Origin: Austropuccinia psidii
Taxonomy: Eukaryota > Basidiomycota > Pucciniomycetes > Pucciniales > Sphaerophragmiaceae
Direction: 5' to 3'
NCBI GenBank assembly: GCA_023105745.1
Contig: JALGQZ010000011.1
Location: forward strand, 15,219,975 to 15,283,974
Length of the DNA stretch: 64,000 nucleotides
The notes below the pieces were generated by a model. It searched no databases and was not told the DNA's origin. It worked only from the letters and a program-made list of their open reading frames with translations. Below, one piece after another: positions 24,021 through 35,695 of this stretch; the first letter of the stretch is position 1; each line of letters opens with the position of its first letter. The translations under genes and the position numbers were made by a program.

Positions 24021-26442
24021 TTATAGTGGGGTTTCCTCTTGGTAATCCACTAGAAATTCTTCTCTTGGGTCCTTTTCATCATCAGATTGTTCTCTGATGG
24101 CATCACCCATAGAGTCTGATTCAGAATCCTCTGTTGGGGATTCCTCCTCTGGGACTTTCTCAATGGCATAGACTTTTTTCTTTGCCTTTGGACAGTTTCT
24201 TGCATAGTGGTCTGTTGAACCACAATTGTGACAAGAATTTCTCTTCTTTGCCACTTCTGCCACTCTTCATTTTGGTTTGTCTTTAAACTCTACCCTGAAA
24301 GGTTGTTTCTCTTTGAAACCACTGCTCCTATTTGGCGTGAATATCACTTTATTAGTCCTTTTCCTTATGTCTTGTAAGGTGTGGGCAATCTAATCTAGAG
24401 TGCAATTTTGGTTGCATCTGCATTTTACTGCATGCTCTAGTTCTCCTGGCAGTTTTGTCAGAAGCTTGTGATTCCTCATTTGGATGTTCATCTGAGGATC
24501 AATGGCTTTAAGTCTTTTAGACTATCTAAGACACCACTCATATGGATCTTTGTCCACTGAGTATTTGTCATTTTCAAATGATATGGTCTTCTGCCATATC
24601 CAAGTTCCATTACTGTACTTTTGGATGATTTGACTCTTCCACCATGGCCAGTTTCTTCTGCCATGGATTTCTTTCATTTCTGTGTACCATATACTAGCAT
24701 GACCTTTAAATGCAGTATTCAATCTAGCAGAAATCCAGTAGTCTGGTATGCTTGGTACATCAATGAAGAGTCCATCAATATAATCTATGAGTTCCATATG
24801 ATCATATTCTCCTGATCCAGAGAATTTGGGCCAGCTTGAGGCCTCAGGAAGCTGTTTCAAGGCTTCCTTCTCTGAATAAGACATTCCATCTCCATCCTGG
24901 TATTGTGATGGAGATCCTGCCTTATTCATCAACATGGCATCTGGTTTGATGTCATCTGGTTGATATGGATTCTCCATAACTTTGCCTTGTGGTTGGAGCT
25001 TCAAGTTATGGTAGACATTAAACAATTTTTTTATGTCTTGGTCCAGACAATCCCTGTCCCTATTGCTGTGGTGTTGTTCTTAAAAGACTAGATTTAGTCT
25101 TCTGTTAGTTTCCTCAGAGGCTTTGCTCAATTGAGCTTGTCCTTCTTGAAGATTTTGGACTATTTTTTCCATGGAGGTTTGTAATTTTTTCATCCTCTCA
25201 TGGCTGGCTTCAAGTTCTGCAAACTGCTTTGCAGATTTCTCAGCAAATTGGGACATTTGTAACCACAGTGTATGACTGTTGATGTTACTCTCAGATGTGA
25301 CAATATTTTGTTCAGTCTGAGTGGGGGTAATGTTTCTATTACTAGGACTACTGATTCTAGAGTGGTTTACAGCTACTTCTGGTTCTTGTGCATTTCTTTT
25401 ACCAAATGCAACAGCTTCTGAATCATAGGGTCTGACTTTTTCCTCCTCTGGTTGAAGGAGGTTTTGTTCTTGCCCTTGTTTCCTTGTCTTCTCCTGGAAA
25501 CCTCCTGGAATTGTGAAGAATGGTGACTTTTTGTCACTGATCGGCTGGTTTCTGAATGGTGTGAAGCCACTGGAGAGCTAATTTGGCCTGCTCCTTGTGA
25601 GCCTGAAGGAATCTGAGTAGGCCCTGTCTGGGTTAACTGTTCTTCTATAGCTTGGATAGTGGCTTGATTCTCCCTTATCCTCTGTGCCCTTGCCTCCAGG
25701 AGCCTGAACTGCCTGGTAGGATTCCAACCTTTGGTGATTACCATCAGGTCTTTGAAGTCTATCTCTCTAAGACAGATCTTCTGGCAACTTGCTCCAAGTT
25801 CTGCCCAGTGAGATGCCAGGTTGAACCTCTTGTTCTCCATGCTCCATTGGAATAAGTCCTTGAGGAGTTGGTGGAGCTGAAGAACTTGATCCATGTCTTT
25901 CCAATCCTCTGGTTTGAGGTCTCCATTGAATTGGAGTAAGAATGGCAGGGTTGGTATCATCTCCCTCATTGTTTTGCCATCCACTACTGTGTCCAAGGTG
26001 TCCTCTTTCAGGTCTTCTGGTTCTGGACAAACCTTCTCTGTCCTCTGGTTGGTTCCTTTCGAAGCAAAGATCTCTGAGGTGTACAGGTGACATGTTAGTG
26101 TTTTCAAGCAGTCAAAAGCTTTATGTTCTTAGGGTATTTACCTTTGACTGTGCCTTTTACAAATTTTTTTTCTGCTGATTTGGGAAATTTACCTTTAGAG
26201 GTTACAACTAGGTTAATTATAGTAATTTTCTCTGTACAAGTTATCAAGGTTAGTTTACCTTGTATTGATGCAGAATTTCGTGGTTTTCTACTCTTCTGTG
26301 TGGCAATGGGTGTCCACTTCTTTGCTGTTATCAGGCCTTCACTGTGCCTCTTTCCTTTGCCTTTGCTTCCCTCAGTTTCTGAGGGTGTCACTAGTGTGTT
26401 GGCCTGTGACTGGCTTTCAAGTGGTATGAATTTATCTTCCAC
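24021..26442 (-). pseudogene. Gypsy A gag, with CCHC zinc knuckle and a predicted intron
   Basis: The start is ATG at 26,442 (residues MEDKFIPLES). The first exon ends at 26,142, and a predicted 68-nt intron (26,141-26,074) joins it in frame to 26,073 onwards. That second part has an RLLEARAQRIRENQATIQAI helical segment and a basic, Ser/Gln-rich region ending at 25,373. After a decayed stretch (25,372-25,026) the gag core follows (25,025-24,522, with SGSGEYDHMELIDYIDGLF and WPWWKSQIIQKYS). Then comes the nucleocapsid frame 24,263-24,021 with CHNCGSTDHYARNC (C-x2-C-x4-H-x4-C) and an acidic tail. Stops at 24,522 and 24,390 and several in 25,100-25,370 inactivate it. Element B still has Gln at the position of the 24,522 stop, so that one arose by C to T. 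Confidence 0.88.
26074..26141 (-). other. Predicted spliceosomal intron in gag of element A
   Basis: On the minus strand: donor AAAG|GTAAATACCC, a branch-like CACTAACAT about 20 nt before the end, and acceptor CACCTCAG|AGATC; length 68 nt, phase 1. Removing it joins two frames that otherwise end or start at this point. Element B has the equivalent donor and acceptor at 35,247 and 35,173. Confidence 0.62.
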
Positions 26443-27049
26443 AGAATCAAAAAAGGAAAAAGAGGGCTTACCTCAGCTAAGACTTCTCAAAAAATGCTGG
26501 TTTTTCACGTCTAAGAATGGCCTCTGGGCTTGTATATTATTACAATGTGCCCTTGTATAATAAAAGTGTGATTTAATTAACAATTCCACGTCAGAAATAC
26601 AGCTTACTGATATTTGGTATACTGTTTGTATACCAATATCTCACAGAATAACTTGTAATTAGCAAGTGTGAACTGTCAAAAAGTGGTGTGTAACAGGGAA
26701 ATTGAGTTAACAATATGTCCAACCATGCCTCAACTGTTGGTTTATCAGTATGAGGTGTCTTATTTTAGTTAAAAAATAAGACTATATTAATGGCTTAAGT
26801 GTTTTTATATGTAAAACACACCAAAAATATGGGTCTTGTGGTTATTAGCCACGTGACAAATACTCTTAAAATATGAGTATAAAGTGGTATATATACCAAA
26901 AAAAAGAAATATATATATATAATATATATATTTTTAAGAAATATTGTGCCTGAAAAGAATAAAACAATTGTCAGAAAACTGGAAATAAGAGAAAAAAACT
27001 CACTTATAAGGGTCCAAAAAAGGTTTCAAACATAGCCAGGCCCCCAAAA
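26443..27049 (-). other. Gypsy A 5' leader with candidate primer binding region
   Basis: About 600 untranslated bases between the 5' LTR and gag. Directly after the LTR the minus strand reads TTTTGGGGGCCTGGC (27,049-27,035), the place for the tRNA primer. I could not match it to a specific tRNA. A TA-rich microsatellite lies at about 26,905-26,935. Confidence 0.6.
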
Positions 27050-29072
27050 TGTCAGCTGGAGTCTATGTTGAAGCAGTAATTAGGCTATTTACAACTAGAA
27101 TTATGACTGTGACACATGGAAATAATTTTAAAATAGGAGTTTTAATTTAATATAACGGTTTATAATATAATAACAGGGTTCTACTATTGAAGAATAGTGG
27201 TGGTGAGCGCTATTGAGAACCCTGGGTGCAGTCCTACCAGTTGGATTACTATAATAAGAGCTACAATAATGAAAATTATAATTATACCCTGATTATTACC
27301 CAAGAGTAAAACTGTTTTTGACAGTTTACTATGTAGGATATTCAATGGCAGGATGAGGAAACAATTCTGGCTGTGAAAAGCCTCCTTTTTATCCTGAAAT
27401 GGGGTGGAAAGGGTGCTAGACCTTTCCACGTAGAGGAAGTGAAAATTTTTCACTCTCTAGGACTGGCTTGTGGTTTAAAAACAGCCTGTATAGGCCTTAT
27501 TGGGCTCAGATGTGGCTTTGAAACCACATCTGGGCAGTTTTCACCAATACAGGGTGAAAATGTTCATCTGGGGACCTCACAGCCTGATTTTGACATGTAT
27601 GACGCGTAGAATGCTGTACAGAAGCTGTATGGGACCCCAGTATTGACTGACATATGAGGTATTGAAGGAAAAACAAGCTTCTCCGTCTATCTGACACCTC
27701 ATATTCATGGTTATGGGATATTATCCCATGGTAAGACTCTATTGGTCAGAATGTGGGATTTTGACCTTAAAACAGCTACAACTTTGTCAGTTCTTGAGAT
27801 ATCAACCTCAAAACTAAACCGGTGTGTATACCTGTATGTGTTCTACAAAATGGTACCTTATTTGATATGGTTATCATTAAATATGGCGAACTTAGGCCAT
27901 GTACAAGATTTTTGTACATATGCATGTTTGAGGCAAAAAGCTGTATTGAGCTTGTTTGCCCCATAACTTCTGCTATAGTTGAGATATGAGGAAATGGATG
28001 AGACCATCAGGTGCGCCCTTCTTTTGCGCTTTCCAAAAAGACCCCACTTTAAGTATCTCACACTAAAACTGTAGAAGTTAGTCAGAGGTGAATGTTTTGT
28101 TCACCCTTATTTGGCCTGATATTGGCCATAACTCCAGTAATATTGGGGCTAGCTCAGTTTGACTGGTACCATTGGATAGCCCTGGCTTATAGCTTCATTT
28201 TGAATACCCATTTGATGGGGTTAAGCCTCTCCTTCTAGATTCTAGATGAGAGGTAAAAATTAAGCTTCTCCGTCTATCTGACACCTCGAATTCATGGTTA
28301 TGGGATATTATCCCATGGTAAGACTCTATTGGTCAGAATGTGGGATTTTGCCCTTAAAACAGCTACAACTTTGTCAGTTCTTGAGATATCAACCTCAAAA
28401 CTAAACCGGTGTGTATACCTGTATGTGTTCTACAAAATGGTACCTTATTTGATATGGTTATCATTAAATATGGCAAACTTAGGCCATGTACAAGATTTTT
28501 GTACATATGCATGTTTGAGGCAAAAAGCTGTATTGAGCTTGTTTGCCCCATAACTTCTGCTATAGTTGAGATATGAGGAAATGGATGAGACCATCAGGTA
28601 GCCCTTCTTTTGCGGTTTCCAAAAAGACCCCACTTTAAGTATCTCACACTAAAACTGTAGAAGTTAGTCAGAGGTGAATGTTTTTTTCACCCTTATTTGG
28701 CCTGATATTGGCCATAACTCCAGTAATATTGGTGCTAGCTCAGTTTGACTGGTACCATTGGATAGCCCTGGCTTATAGCTTCATTTTTAATACCCATTTG
28801 ATGGGGTTAAGCCTCTCCTTCTAGATTCTAGATGAGAGGTGAAAATTAAGGTTTATGCTCCGCAATAACTTTGAGCAGGAATAACTTTGTTATTCTTTGT
28901 CCTATGGTGATGGGACTTATATTTTCAGAAAGAGGTGATTTTCCTCTTTCCTTTGGTACCTTTTGAGCTGATTTGGCTCAGCTCCATGTTTTGGTGGTAT
29001 CTTGGCTATGCCATTGGTTTATGGTATTTTGGCTGTCATGCTTGTGCTCTGGCTTTGAGTCACAGGCTGACA
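27050..29072 (-). repeat. 5' LTR of gypsy element A, enlarged by an internal duplication
   Basis: It runs from TGTCAGCTGGAG to TCACAGGCTGACA, 2,023 bp. The excess over the 3' LTR (1,437 bp) is accounted for by a tandem duplication of 587 bp. The rest aligns with the 3' LTR throughout. Confidence 0.9.
27675..28848. repeat. 587-bp tandem duplication inside the 5' LTR of element A
   Basis: The units 27,675-28,261 and 28,262-28,848 both begin AAGCTTCTCCGTCTATCTG and are nearly identical, differing at only a few positions. The 3' LTR and the LTR at 62,605 have a single copy. The junction shows a short AAG overlap. Confidence 0.92.
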
Positions 29073-31307
29073 CTTGGAGTAAATTAACTAGTTGGCTGCA
29101 TATTTTGTTCTTTGAATAAGCCTTCTGAAATGTTTCAAAATCTCTTTTTTCAGATCTGATCAGGTCTTCCCTGGCATGGTGGTCTCTTTTTTTGAGTGCT
29201 CCTGTCTGCTAAGGTTGATCTCAACATTATTTAAGACACATTTGATAATTTGAATTGTCTCCTTAAATCAAATTTTATATATTCTATATAGATTATTTCC
29301 CTTTATCTGTATAATAATCTGTATTAAAATTATCATTTTTTAATGATCATCTGAGGTTTTGTGAAATTTCCCTTCTTTGTAGATTATAGTCATGTTCCCT
29401 CTGTACTCCTGTATGGCTATTTGTTGTCTCAAGATATTTATGTTGGCTGTTTTAATATTTATTAGGGATTGGAGTCCAGTTCAGTCTGTGTAGACTTCAA
29501 TGATTGAGTGTTCCAGGTAGTAGTGGAGTTTCTCTATTCCCCATACTAAAAGAGGGACTCTGTTGGTGTATGTCCATATTGTGCTTTCTTTGGCTTCAAA
29601 GTACACTAATTTTTCCTGATTAAGGACTTCTCCCAGTTGCTGGCTGAATTTTGAAATAATAGAAAGCTTCAATAGGAGTTCAAAATCTGACATAATCAGG
29701 GCTAATGAAATTTTGATTTCATATTTTATGCTCCCATACGCTTTTCTTCTTTCTTTATTGTGGTCCAAAAACACATCCTTTGAGAACAATTTGTAGAGGC
29801 TACTTGCTATGGGACTAACATACTTGATATAATTTCTGTAGTAGCTAGTAAGCCATAAGATGTGTTTCATTTATGGAAACCTCTTAGGTGCTGCTTTATG
29901 CAGTAATTCTTCTACGTTGTTCTGGTCAATATCTGGGATCAATTTTAATACCTGGTTCCCAATGAAAGTAGTTTTTGTTGACAAAAACCGCACTTCCTGA
30001 GTGAAAGTGTCAGATTTATGGCTTTAAATTCCCCCAATACTCAGTCTAAGTGCTTGAAATCATATTCCCATTTCTCCGAGTAAATGATTATGTAATCAAT
30101 ATACACTAGATATATCCTTCAAATATCTCTTGTTGAAACATATTCCCATGTGGTATGTCATTCTGAGTAGTTTTATAAAGTTTTTCTTGACTTCATTCTT
30201 CTTTAATCATTTCACACAATCCATCTTAAATATAAATGTACCTTTAGCCAATTCGTACAGTGCATGAAGTATCCTGGGTATGGGTTACCTAATTTTTTGA
30301 ACTAATCCAGTCCTCTGAAGTGTCCAAATATACTAGATTTCTCATCATGCTATTTATTAGGAATGGAGTGGTAAATTCCACTTTCTTTTATATCCTATAT
30401 TATTAATAATCTGTGATTGCATTGTTTTGATAGATTTCCTAATTTGATTCATGATTTCCAGGCTTTCTGGTAGGGTGATCTCCTCACATTGGGTGCATAA
30501 GGCCTTTCCACATCTATGAATATCTCTATTTCATGGAGCAAGTTGATAGGAGCTCATTAAAAATGACAAATGCAATACCATGGCTTTTGAGAACTCTGAG
30601 TACCTTCAGTTTTTGATGTGATTCACGTGATATATTATTCTTCCTTCAATTTTCAAAAGTGATGACTGTTGGAATTTGGATAATATAAGCTTCAAAGGAG
30701 AATATCTTTCCTTTGTATTTCCCAAATGTTAGGTGGATGTCCTTACTGTTACACATTTCTATACCATACATTCTCTGGGGTCCTGTTCCAAGTATAAAGC
30801 CCCTGCCTGGTGAATTGTCCAACAGTCATAATTTTGTTTCAAGTCTAAAATTCCCCTTTGCATGTGGTACAATAATTTTTTGGTTATTTTCCCAAGTGAA
30901 TCTGTTTTTCCTTATGAACGTGTAAGGTTCTTTCCTTTAGTGGGTAGTACTGCTGTAATCCACTCAGGAATATTTTCATCCAGGTAGTTTCTGGTCATTT
31001 GAAATCAGCTTTCTCCTTTGTCAATTATCAATGAACGTTTCTTATCATTAAATGATGACAACTTAGTTGGGGTTCCATTTATGTACCCTCACCCTTTGGT
31101 AGGTTACTAAGAATGTCTGCTCATTCTTGGTGTGTAGACTGACTGTTTCATTAGTGTCTCTATGGGGAATTCCATATTCAAGCTGGATGTCTTATATTTC
31201 CAAGTAGGTAACATCTTTATAACCTACTATTTGGTCTTTTAAAGGTTCAAATTCACTATGTTATTGATCCCTTTGGTTATTTCCCATACTTTCATAATAA
31301 TACCATA
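29073..31307 (-). pseudogene. Gypsy B pol remnant: RNase H, RT and protease
   Basis: Minus-strand fragments align in order with element A. The frame 29,870-29,481 covers the end of RT and RNase H (TSYYRNYIKYVSPIASSLYK, then [21 protein letters not shown]). Decayed RT lies at 29,880-30,560, and a protease remnant at 30,680-31,250 (a segment like GFILGTGPQRMYGIEMCNSK). This copy keeps the RNase H YTD that element A has lost. Stops and frameshifts occur throughout. The remnant ends at repeat F. Confidence 0.8.
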
Positions 31308-33060
31308 TGTGTTGAGGTATAATTTCTATACCAAAATAAGCTTAATTGAATATAAAAATAGCTTTTGGGAAGTTCATAAAACAAAAGTCACCAAATTGCC
31401 CAAAATATATCATTTTCCCTTTGGGAAATGGTAAATGGCCTTTTTGTTTGCAAGTAAATCCATGGATTTAATGCCAAATTCTCTTTCTACACAAAAAATT
31501 ACATAGGCTACTTAAATGGGGTTAATTAGTGAAAACTAACTGTATTAGGTGCTGATATGGAGAATAATTCAATATCACATCAAAGAATTGTAAGAATGTT
31601 TGATTTTTCTCAATTTTGCACCAAAAAATTGGATTGTGAGAGATGTTATGTTATTTATACACTAAGAATAGTGTTATAGATGTTTGTGGCTCTTAAAACT
31701 ACTATATTTGTACATACAGGCTTCATAAAAGCATAGTTGATATCAGTCTTTAAGCCTATATTTACAATTTTGACATGTAAATAGCTAAGGTGGACCAAAT
31801 ACATAACAAAGAGGCAGGGTACCCAACTTTTGAGGTCTCCTAGACTTAGATCCATGTCTGATAATGGCATTTTCATTCTATCAAAGCCTTGTTGGGAGCT
31901 TGTAACAATTTTAAAGTATCATTAGATCATGCAAAAAAGAAAAGAAGCTGCTATTTTGCCCAGAGAATGAGGTAAGGAGCAAATCTGAATGCTGTTATTA
32001 TTCCCATTATTAGTCAAATTCAATATATGAACCTCAAAATAATAATTACAACCTCTTTTGGAACAGGATCTATTAATTTGCGTCATGGAAAGTAGCTACA
32101 ACTATACTATTTGCTTTTCTATGTAGTAACAAGGCATATTGTTCAAAAATTCATTAAAAAAACAATTCTTAACAAATACTTCTAAAATTTCCAGGGATTA
32201 TGAAGAGTGGGATAATCCACATCAAAAAAAAGAATAATTATGACTTCATCATTAAAACTCAAAGTATTACTAACAGTCCATTCTTTGATTGTTTCCCAAG
32301 GAAAACTGAATGTTCAAAAATTCACAGAAAATACAAACTGTGATGAAATTTCCAATGGCTTTGAGAACATTGAGAAAGAAATGTTCACTTGGAAATGAAA
32401 GATGATTTAAAGTTCTTACTGCTTACCTTTTAACCATAAATGGGTTGGTAGTCATGTAAATTGGCTTAATTAAGTAATTGTGTTAATGTTACATGACCAA
32501 AAGTAATTTATTAATTAATAAATCAAGTCAAACCTTTTCTCATTTTTCTCTAAGTAACCTTTCTGTGAGCTGTTTCAGACTGAAACAAGGCCTCCCATTT
32601 TTGTGTTTGACAATATCATCCAATTATTTGGGGTTTTCACTAATAACAGAAAGTAAGTATTGCTTAAAATTATTATTAAGTATTCAAAGCGCTGTAAATC
32701 AATCGGAAAGACTTTGAATAAAATAATAATATTATTTTGAACAGAGTTGAAATATTTATTCTATTATTCTCTTAGAAATAAATTATTTATGCCTTAAATA
32801 AACATATCATCTTTCAAATGAATTTACTCACCTTTTTGAAGGTATCATTGGAGTATTAGTGAGTATTGGATTTAATTATTAAAGTTTTTTCCTCCAAATT
32901 TGTAGTTTCTTTAACAGCTTATGAAAATTATTTTCCAACATAAAGTTATCAAGCAAATGATCTAATATTATTTTAATAGCAAGTTTTCTCACTAAATAGT
33001 TCTTGTAATTATTTCAAGTAGACAATTACTTATTGATTTTTTAATCACTAGTGGTGTATA
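31308..33060. repeat. LTR-like repeat F, copy 1, inserted in element B
   Basis: This segment is the inverted counterpart of about 37,750-39,580. Matching pairs include AGGGTACCCAACTTTTGAGG at 31,817 against its reverse complement near 39,062, and the GTAAATCCATGGATT word at 31,455 against 39,425. It starts near TGTGTTGAGGTAT. It lies between the protease and gag remnants of B, so it inserted into B. I call it LTR-like by size and its TG start; the right end is approximate and no coding region was seen. Confidence 0.6.
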
Positions 33061-35460
33061 AAAATTGAAAGAAGTGATTGGGAAACTCTTTATTTATTTG
33101 AGGGTATGATGCATTCATTGATTATATGTCATAAGAACAGTCATAGTACTTGTTATGAATAGTTATTTTATCCAGAGTTTCACTGTCAGATTTCACACAG
33201 ACTTTTTTCCCCTTCTGAGACCTCTTCATCTATGGAAAGTATTTTCTGCTGGAGTTTGAGAGCTCCTTTTAATATGAGTGTGATAATCTGCAATTGTGAC
33301 ATACATTACTTTTCTTTGAAATTTCCACCCCTTGATATCTAGGTCTATCCATAGACTATGGAATAAGCTTAGGTTTATTGCTGAAGGTATTCATTTTGCA
33401 TTCTGGGTGAACCTTTAGAAATACTTTATCTGACTGCTTGTAAGGTATTCGCAATTTCATCCATGTTACACTGCATTTTGCCTCTGCCCATTATTGCATT
33501 CTCCAAGTCTTCTGGGAATTTTTCCAGTACCTTATGATTTTTCATTTCTGTGGAGATGTGGGGATATATGGACTTCACTCTCTCTGACTGTCTCAGGCAC
33601 CACTCAAACTTATTTTTACCCACTGTATGTTTTTCATGGTATAAATACATAGTCTTTGGCTATGCCCATGTTCAATTTCTGTAACTATGTTTAAATTGGC
33701 TTTTTCACCAGATCCATGGGTTTTTTAAATGTATTTTATAAATCTCATTATACCATATTTTGATATTATTCTTGAAAGCTGTGTTAAATCTTGAATTCTT
33801 TCAATATTAACAGATATTAGGCACAGAAATGTGTAGAGTATTGAGGACATTAATATGCTTCATATGGTAATATTCACCTGTTCCTCATAATTGGGGCCAT
33901 TTTGTCACTTTTGGGAGTTTCTGGAGCGCTTCTTTGTCATCATATCTCATGCCTTCTCCTTCTTGGGTACACATGATCTGGTTTTATGTCAGATGATGTA
34001 TCCCAAGGATTCTATCTTCTGGGTTGGGGCAAGGTGGTACTGGTCTTGCGGCTTATTCCAATCTTGAGCTATTGATGGGATTTTTGTCGCATTAAGCAGA
34101 ATTCCCTCAAAAGTTTTATTAACATATTTTCCTTGATTGTCCAGTTGATTTCTGATGTCCCTCTTAGCTTGGTTTTGTTCCTCCAAGTTTTTCTTGAGTT
34201 TACTATTGGTCAGCTCAAATTCTGACTGAATCCTATCCAATTTCATGGCCAGTCTTTTTAAACCCTTAACTATGAAGGAATTTCATTTCTCTGGTGATTT
34301 GAAATTCTTTTTAATCAGGTCCATATTGATATATCTGTATTCCATGAACTTAGCTCTATCAGAAATAAAGTTTTCTACTGATATCAATTCTTTTTGGCTG
34401 TGAAGTTGATTTGTTCTGTGTGTGAAGTGCATTATTACTCGAATTCAATGAGGGATGTATATCATCTGCTCTATTTACAAAATATTTAGGTACAATTACT
34501 TTGTTTTCTTGGATAACCCATGTACTCATGCCATCAACTTCTGTATTATCTGGGCTTTATGCTTTTTCCTTTGTTTGAAGGGGTTTTGTTTGTCTTCTAT
34601 CCATCTTTCCTATTTTTAGGAGAAACGTGGGATCGGAAAAAACCTGCCCCTGGCTTTTGTAATCTTGATTGGTGTTCTGCTAGCCATGGCTGGTGTTCTT
34701 TTCCCACAATAGTACCTTATTGCAAAAATTTGGGCGCTTTCCACTGTTCTTCTATAGCTTGTATTTTTTCCCAAATGTCTTTCATTCTGGATTCTCTCTG
34801 TTCCAGAGATTGTTTCTGTCTTTTGGGGTTCCACTCATCAATTCTCTGCGTAAATTCCACCCAAGGCATGTTTCTGAGACATATCTTCTGAGTTGGGGGT
34901 CCAACCTCTGCCAAATGGGTTTATCAGTTAAATATTTTCCTCTCCATGTTCCATTAAAAAGTTTTCTTTGGGATTGGATGTATTTGAAGAACTTGGTGCA
35001 GGTTTGTACATTCTTCTGTCTGAAGACCTCTGTTCAAGGTCAGGGGAATGTCATAATTGGGAGGAATTCTCTCAAACATTTCTCATCCTTTTATCACTGT
35101 GTACATTACTAGGTGTTTTTTGTCTTACAGATTTGGTTGTTCCTCTGGCTATCTCCTTGGGATTCCAAGTCTCTGACATTTGCAAGGGACACCTGAATCA
35201 GTTTTGGGGCTTTTCAGTCAACAGAAATTATGTTCAAGGTTATTTACCTTTGACTGTTGCTTGTAAAGATTTATGGTTTACTTCTTCAGCAAATATTCCT
35301 GTAGAGGCTGAAATTATTAAGTAAAGTCATTTTTTTGTCACAAAAAACCAGAATGGGTTTACTTATGGTTGTTTCTCTAGGCTTTTTGATCCATTGGGTG
35401 GCTATGGGTGTTGCCCTTTTTTCTGACAATGAGAATTTTACTCTTCCTTCTCCGGCTGAC
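33061..35460 (-). pseudogene. Gypsy B gag remnant
   Basis: Fragments align with A gag. They include 33,650-33,426 (core end: EWCLRQSERVKSIYPHISTE, MDEIANTLQAVR), 34,246-33,989 (coiled-coil-like linker), and 34,914-34,616 (QKICLRN...EEQWKAPKFLQ, matching QKICLRE...ATIQAIEEQ of A). The N-terminal exon is 35,460-35,248 and contains TPIATQ, shared with A. A predicted intron at 35,247-35,173 sits at the same place as in A. Many stops are present. Confidence 0.75.
35173..35247 (-). other. Predicted spliceosomal intron in gag of element B
   Basis: Minus strand: donor CAGTCAAAG|GTAAATAACC and acceptor AATGTCAG|AGACTTGG, 75 nt. The bases around both splice sites match those of element A while the intron interior differs. 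That is the pattern expected of a conserved intron. Confidence 0.6.
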
Positions 35461-35695
35461 ATTCTACACAGGATATATCTTTTCAGATAAGGGAAGTGAA
35501 GGGCTCCTTTGCTACTGGGGCTCTATTGGAATATTTTTTTCTTTCATTAAAAAGAAATAAAACACATTAAAAACTCAGTTTATTTGCACATTTCTTTGTG
35601 CCACAGCAAGGTTTATCAAACTATCCTATTATTTGAAGCTTAAAGTACAATTAACTAGTTAATTGTTGAATGGGAGTTTGGATTGCCCCCAAAAA
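35461..35695 (-). other. Gypsy B 5' leader
   Basis: Non-coding DNA between gag and the right LTR of B. Next to the LTR the minus strand reads TTTTTGGGGGCAATCC, resembling the candidate primer region of A. Confidence 0.55.

Larger units (their letters stand above)
18777..29072 (-). mobile_element. Ty3/gypsy chromovirus-type retrotransposon A, 10.3 kb, minus strand
   Basis: Two LTRs (18,777-20,213 and 27,050-29,072) flank a complete gag-protease-RT-RNase H-integrase-chromodomain order on the minus strand, the order that defines Ty3/gypsy. The polypurine tract sits at 20,214-20,227, with a leader of about 600 bases next to the right LTR. The LTRs differ at roughly 5% of positions in the first 300 bases by eye, mostly transitions. 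The right LTR has a 587-bp internal tandem duplication. The flanking five bases are CTTAA and CTTGG, a poor match, so the target duplication has decayed. At least ten in-frame stops make it non-autonomous. Confidence 0.92.

Noticed and set aside
27742..28553. Two identical-looking small frames 587 bp apart
   Set aside because: They are the same LTR sequence present twice through a tandem duplication and also occur in the other LTR; not genes.
34520..35324. Overlapping plus-strand frames of 118-139 codons
   Set aside because: Shadows of the minus-strand gag remnant of element B.
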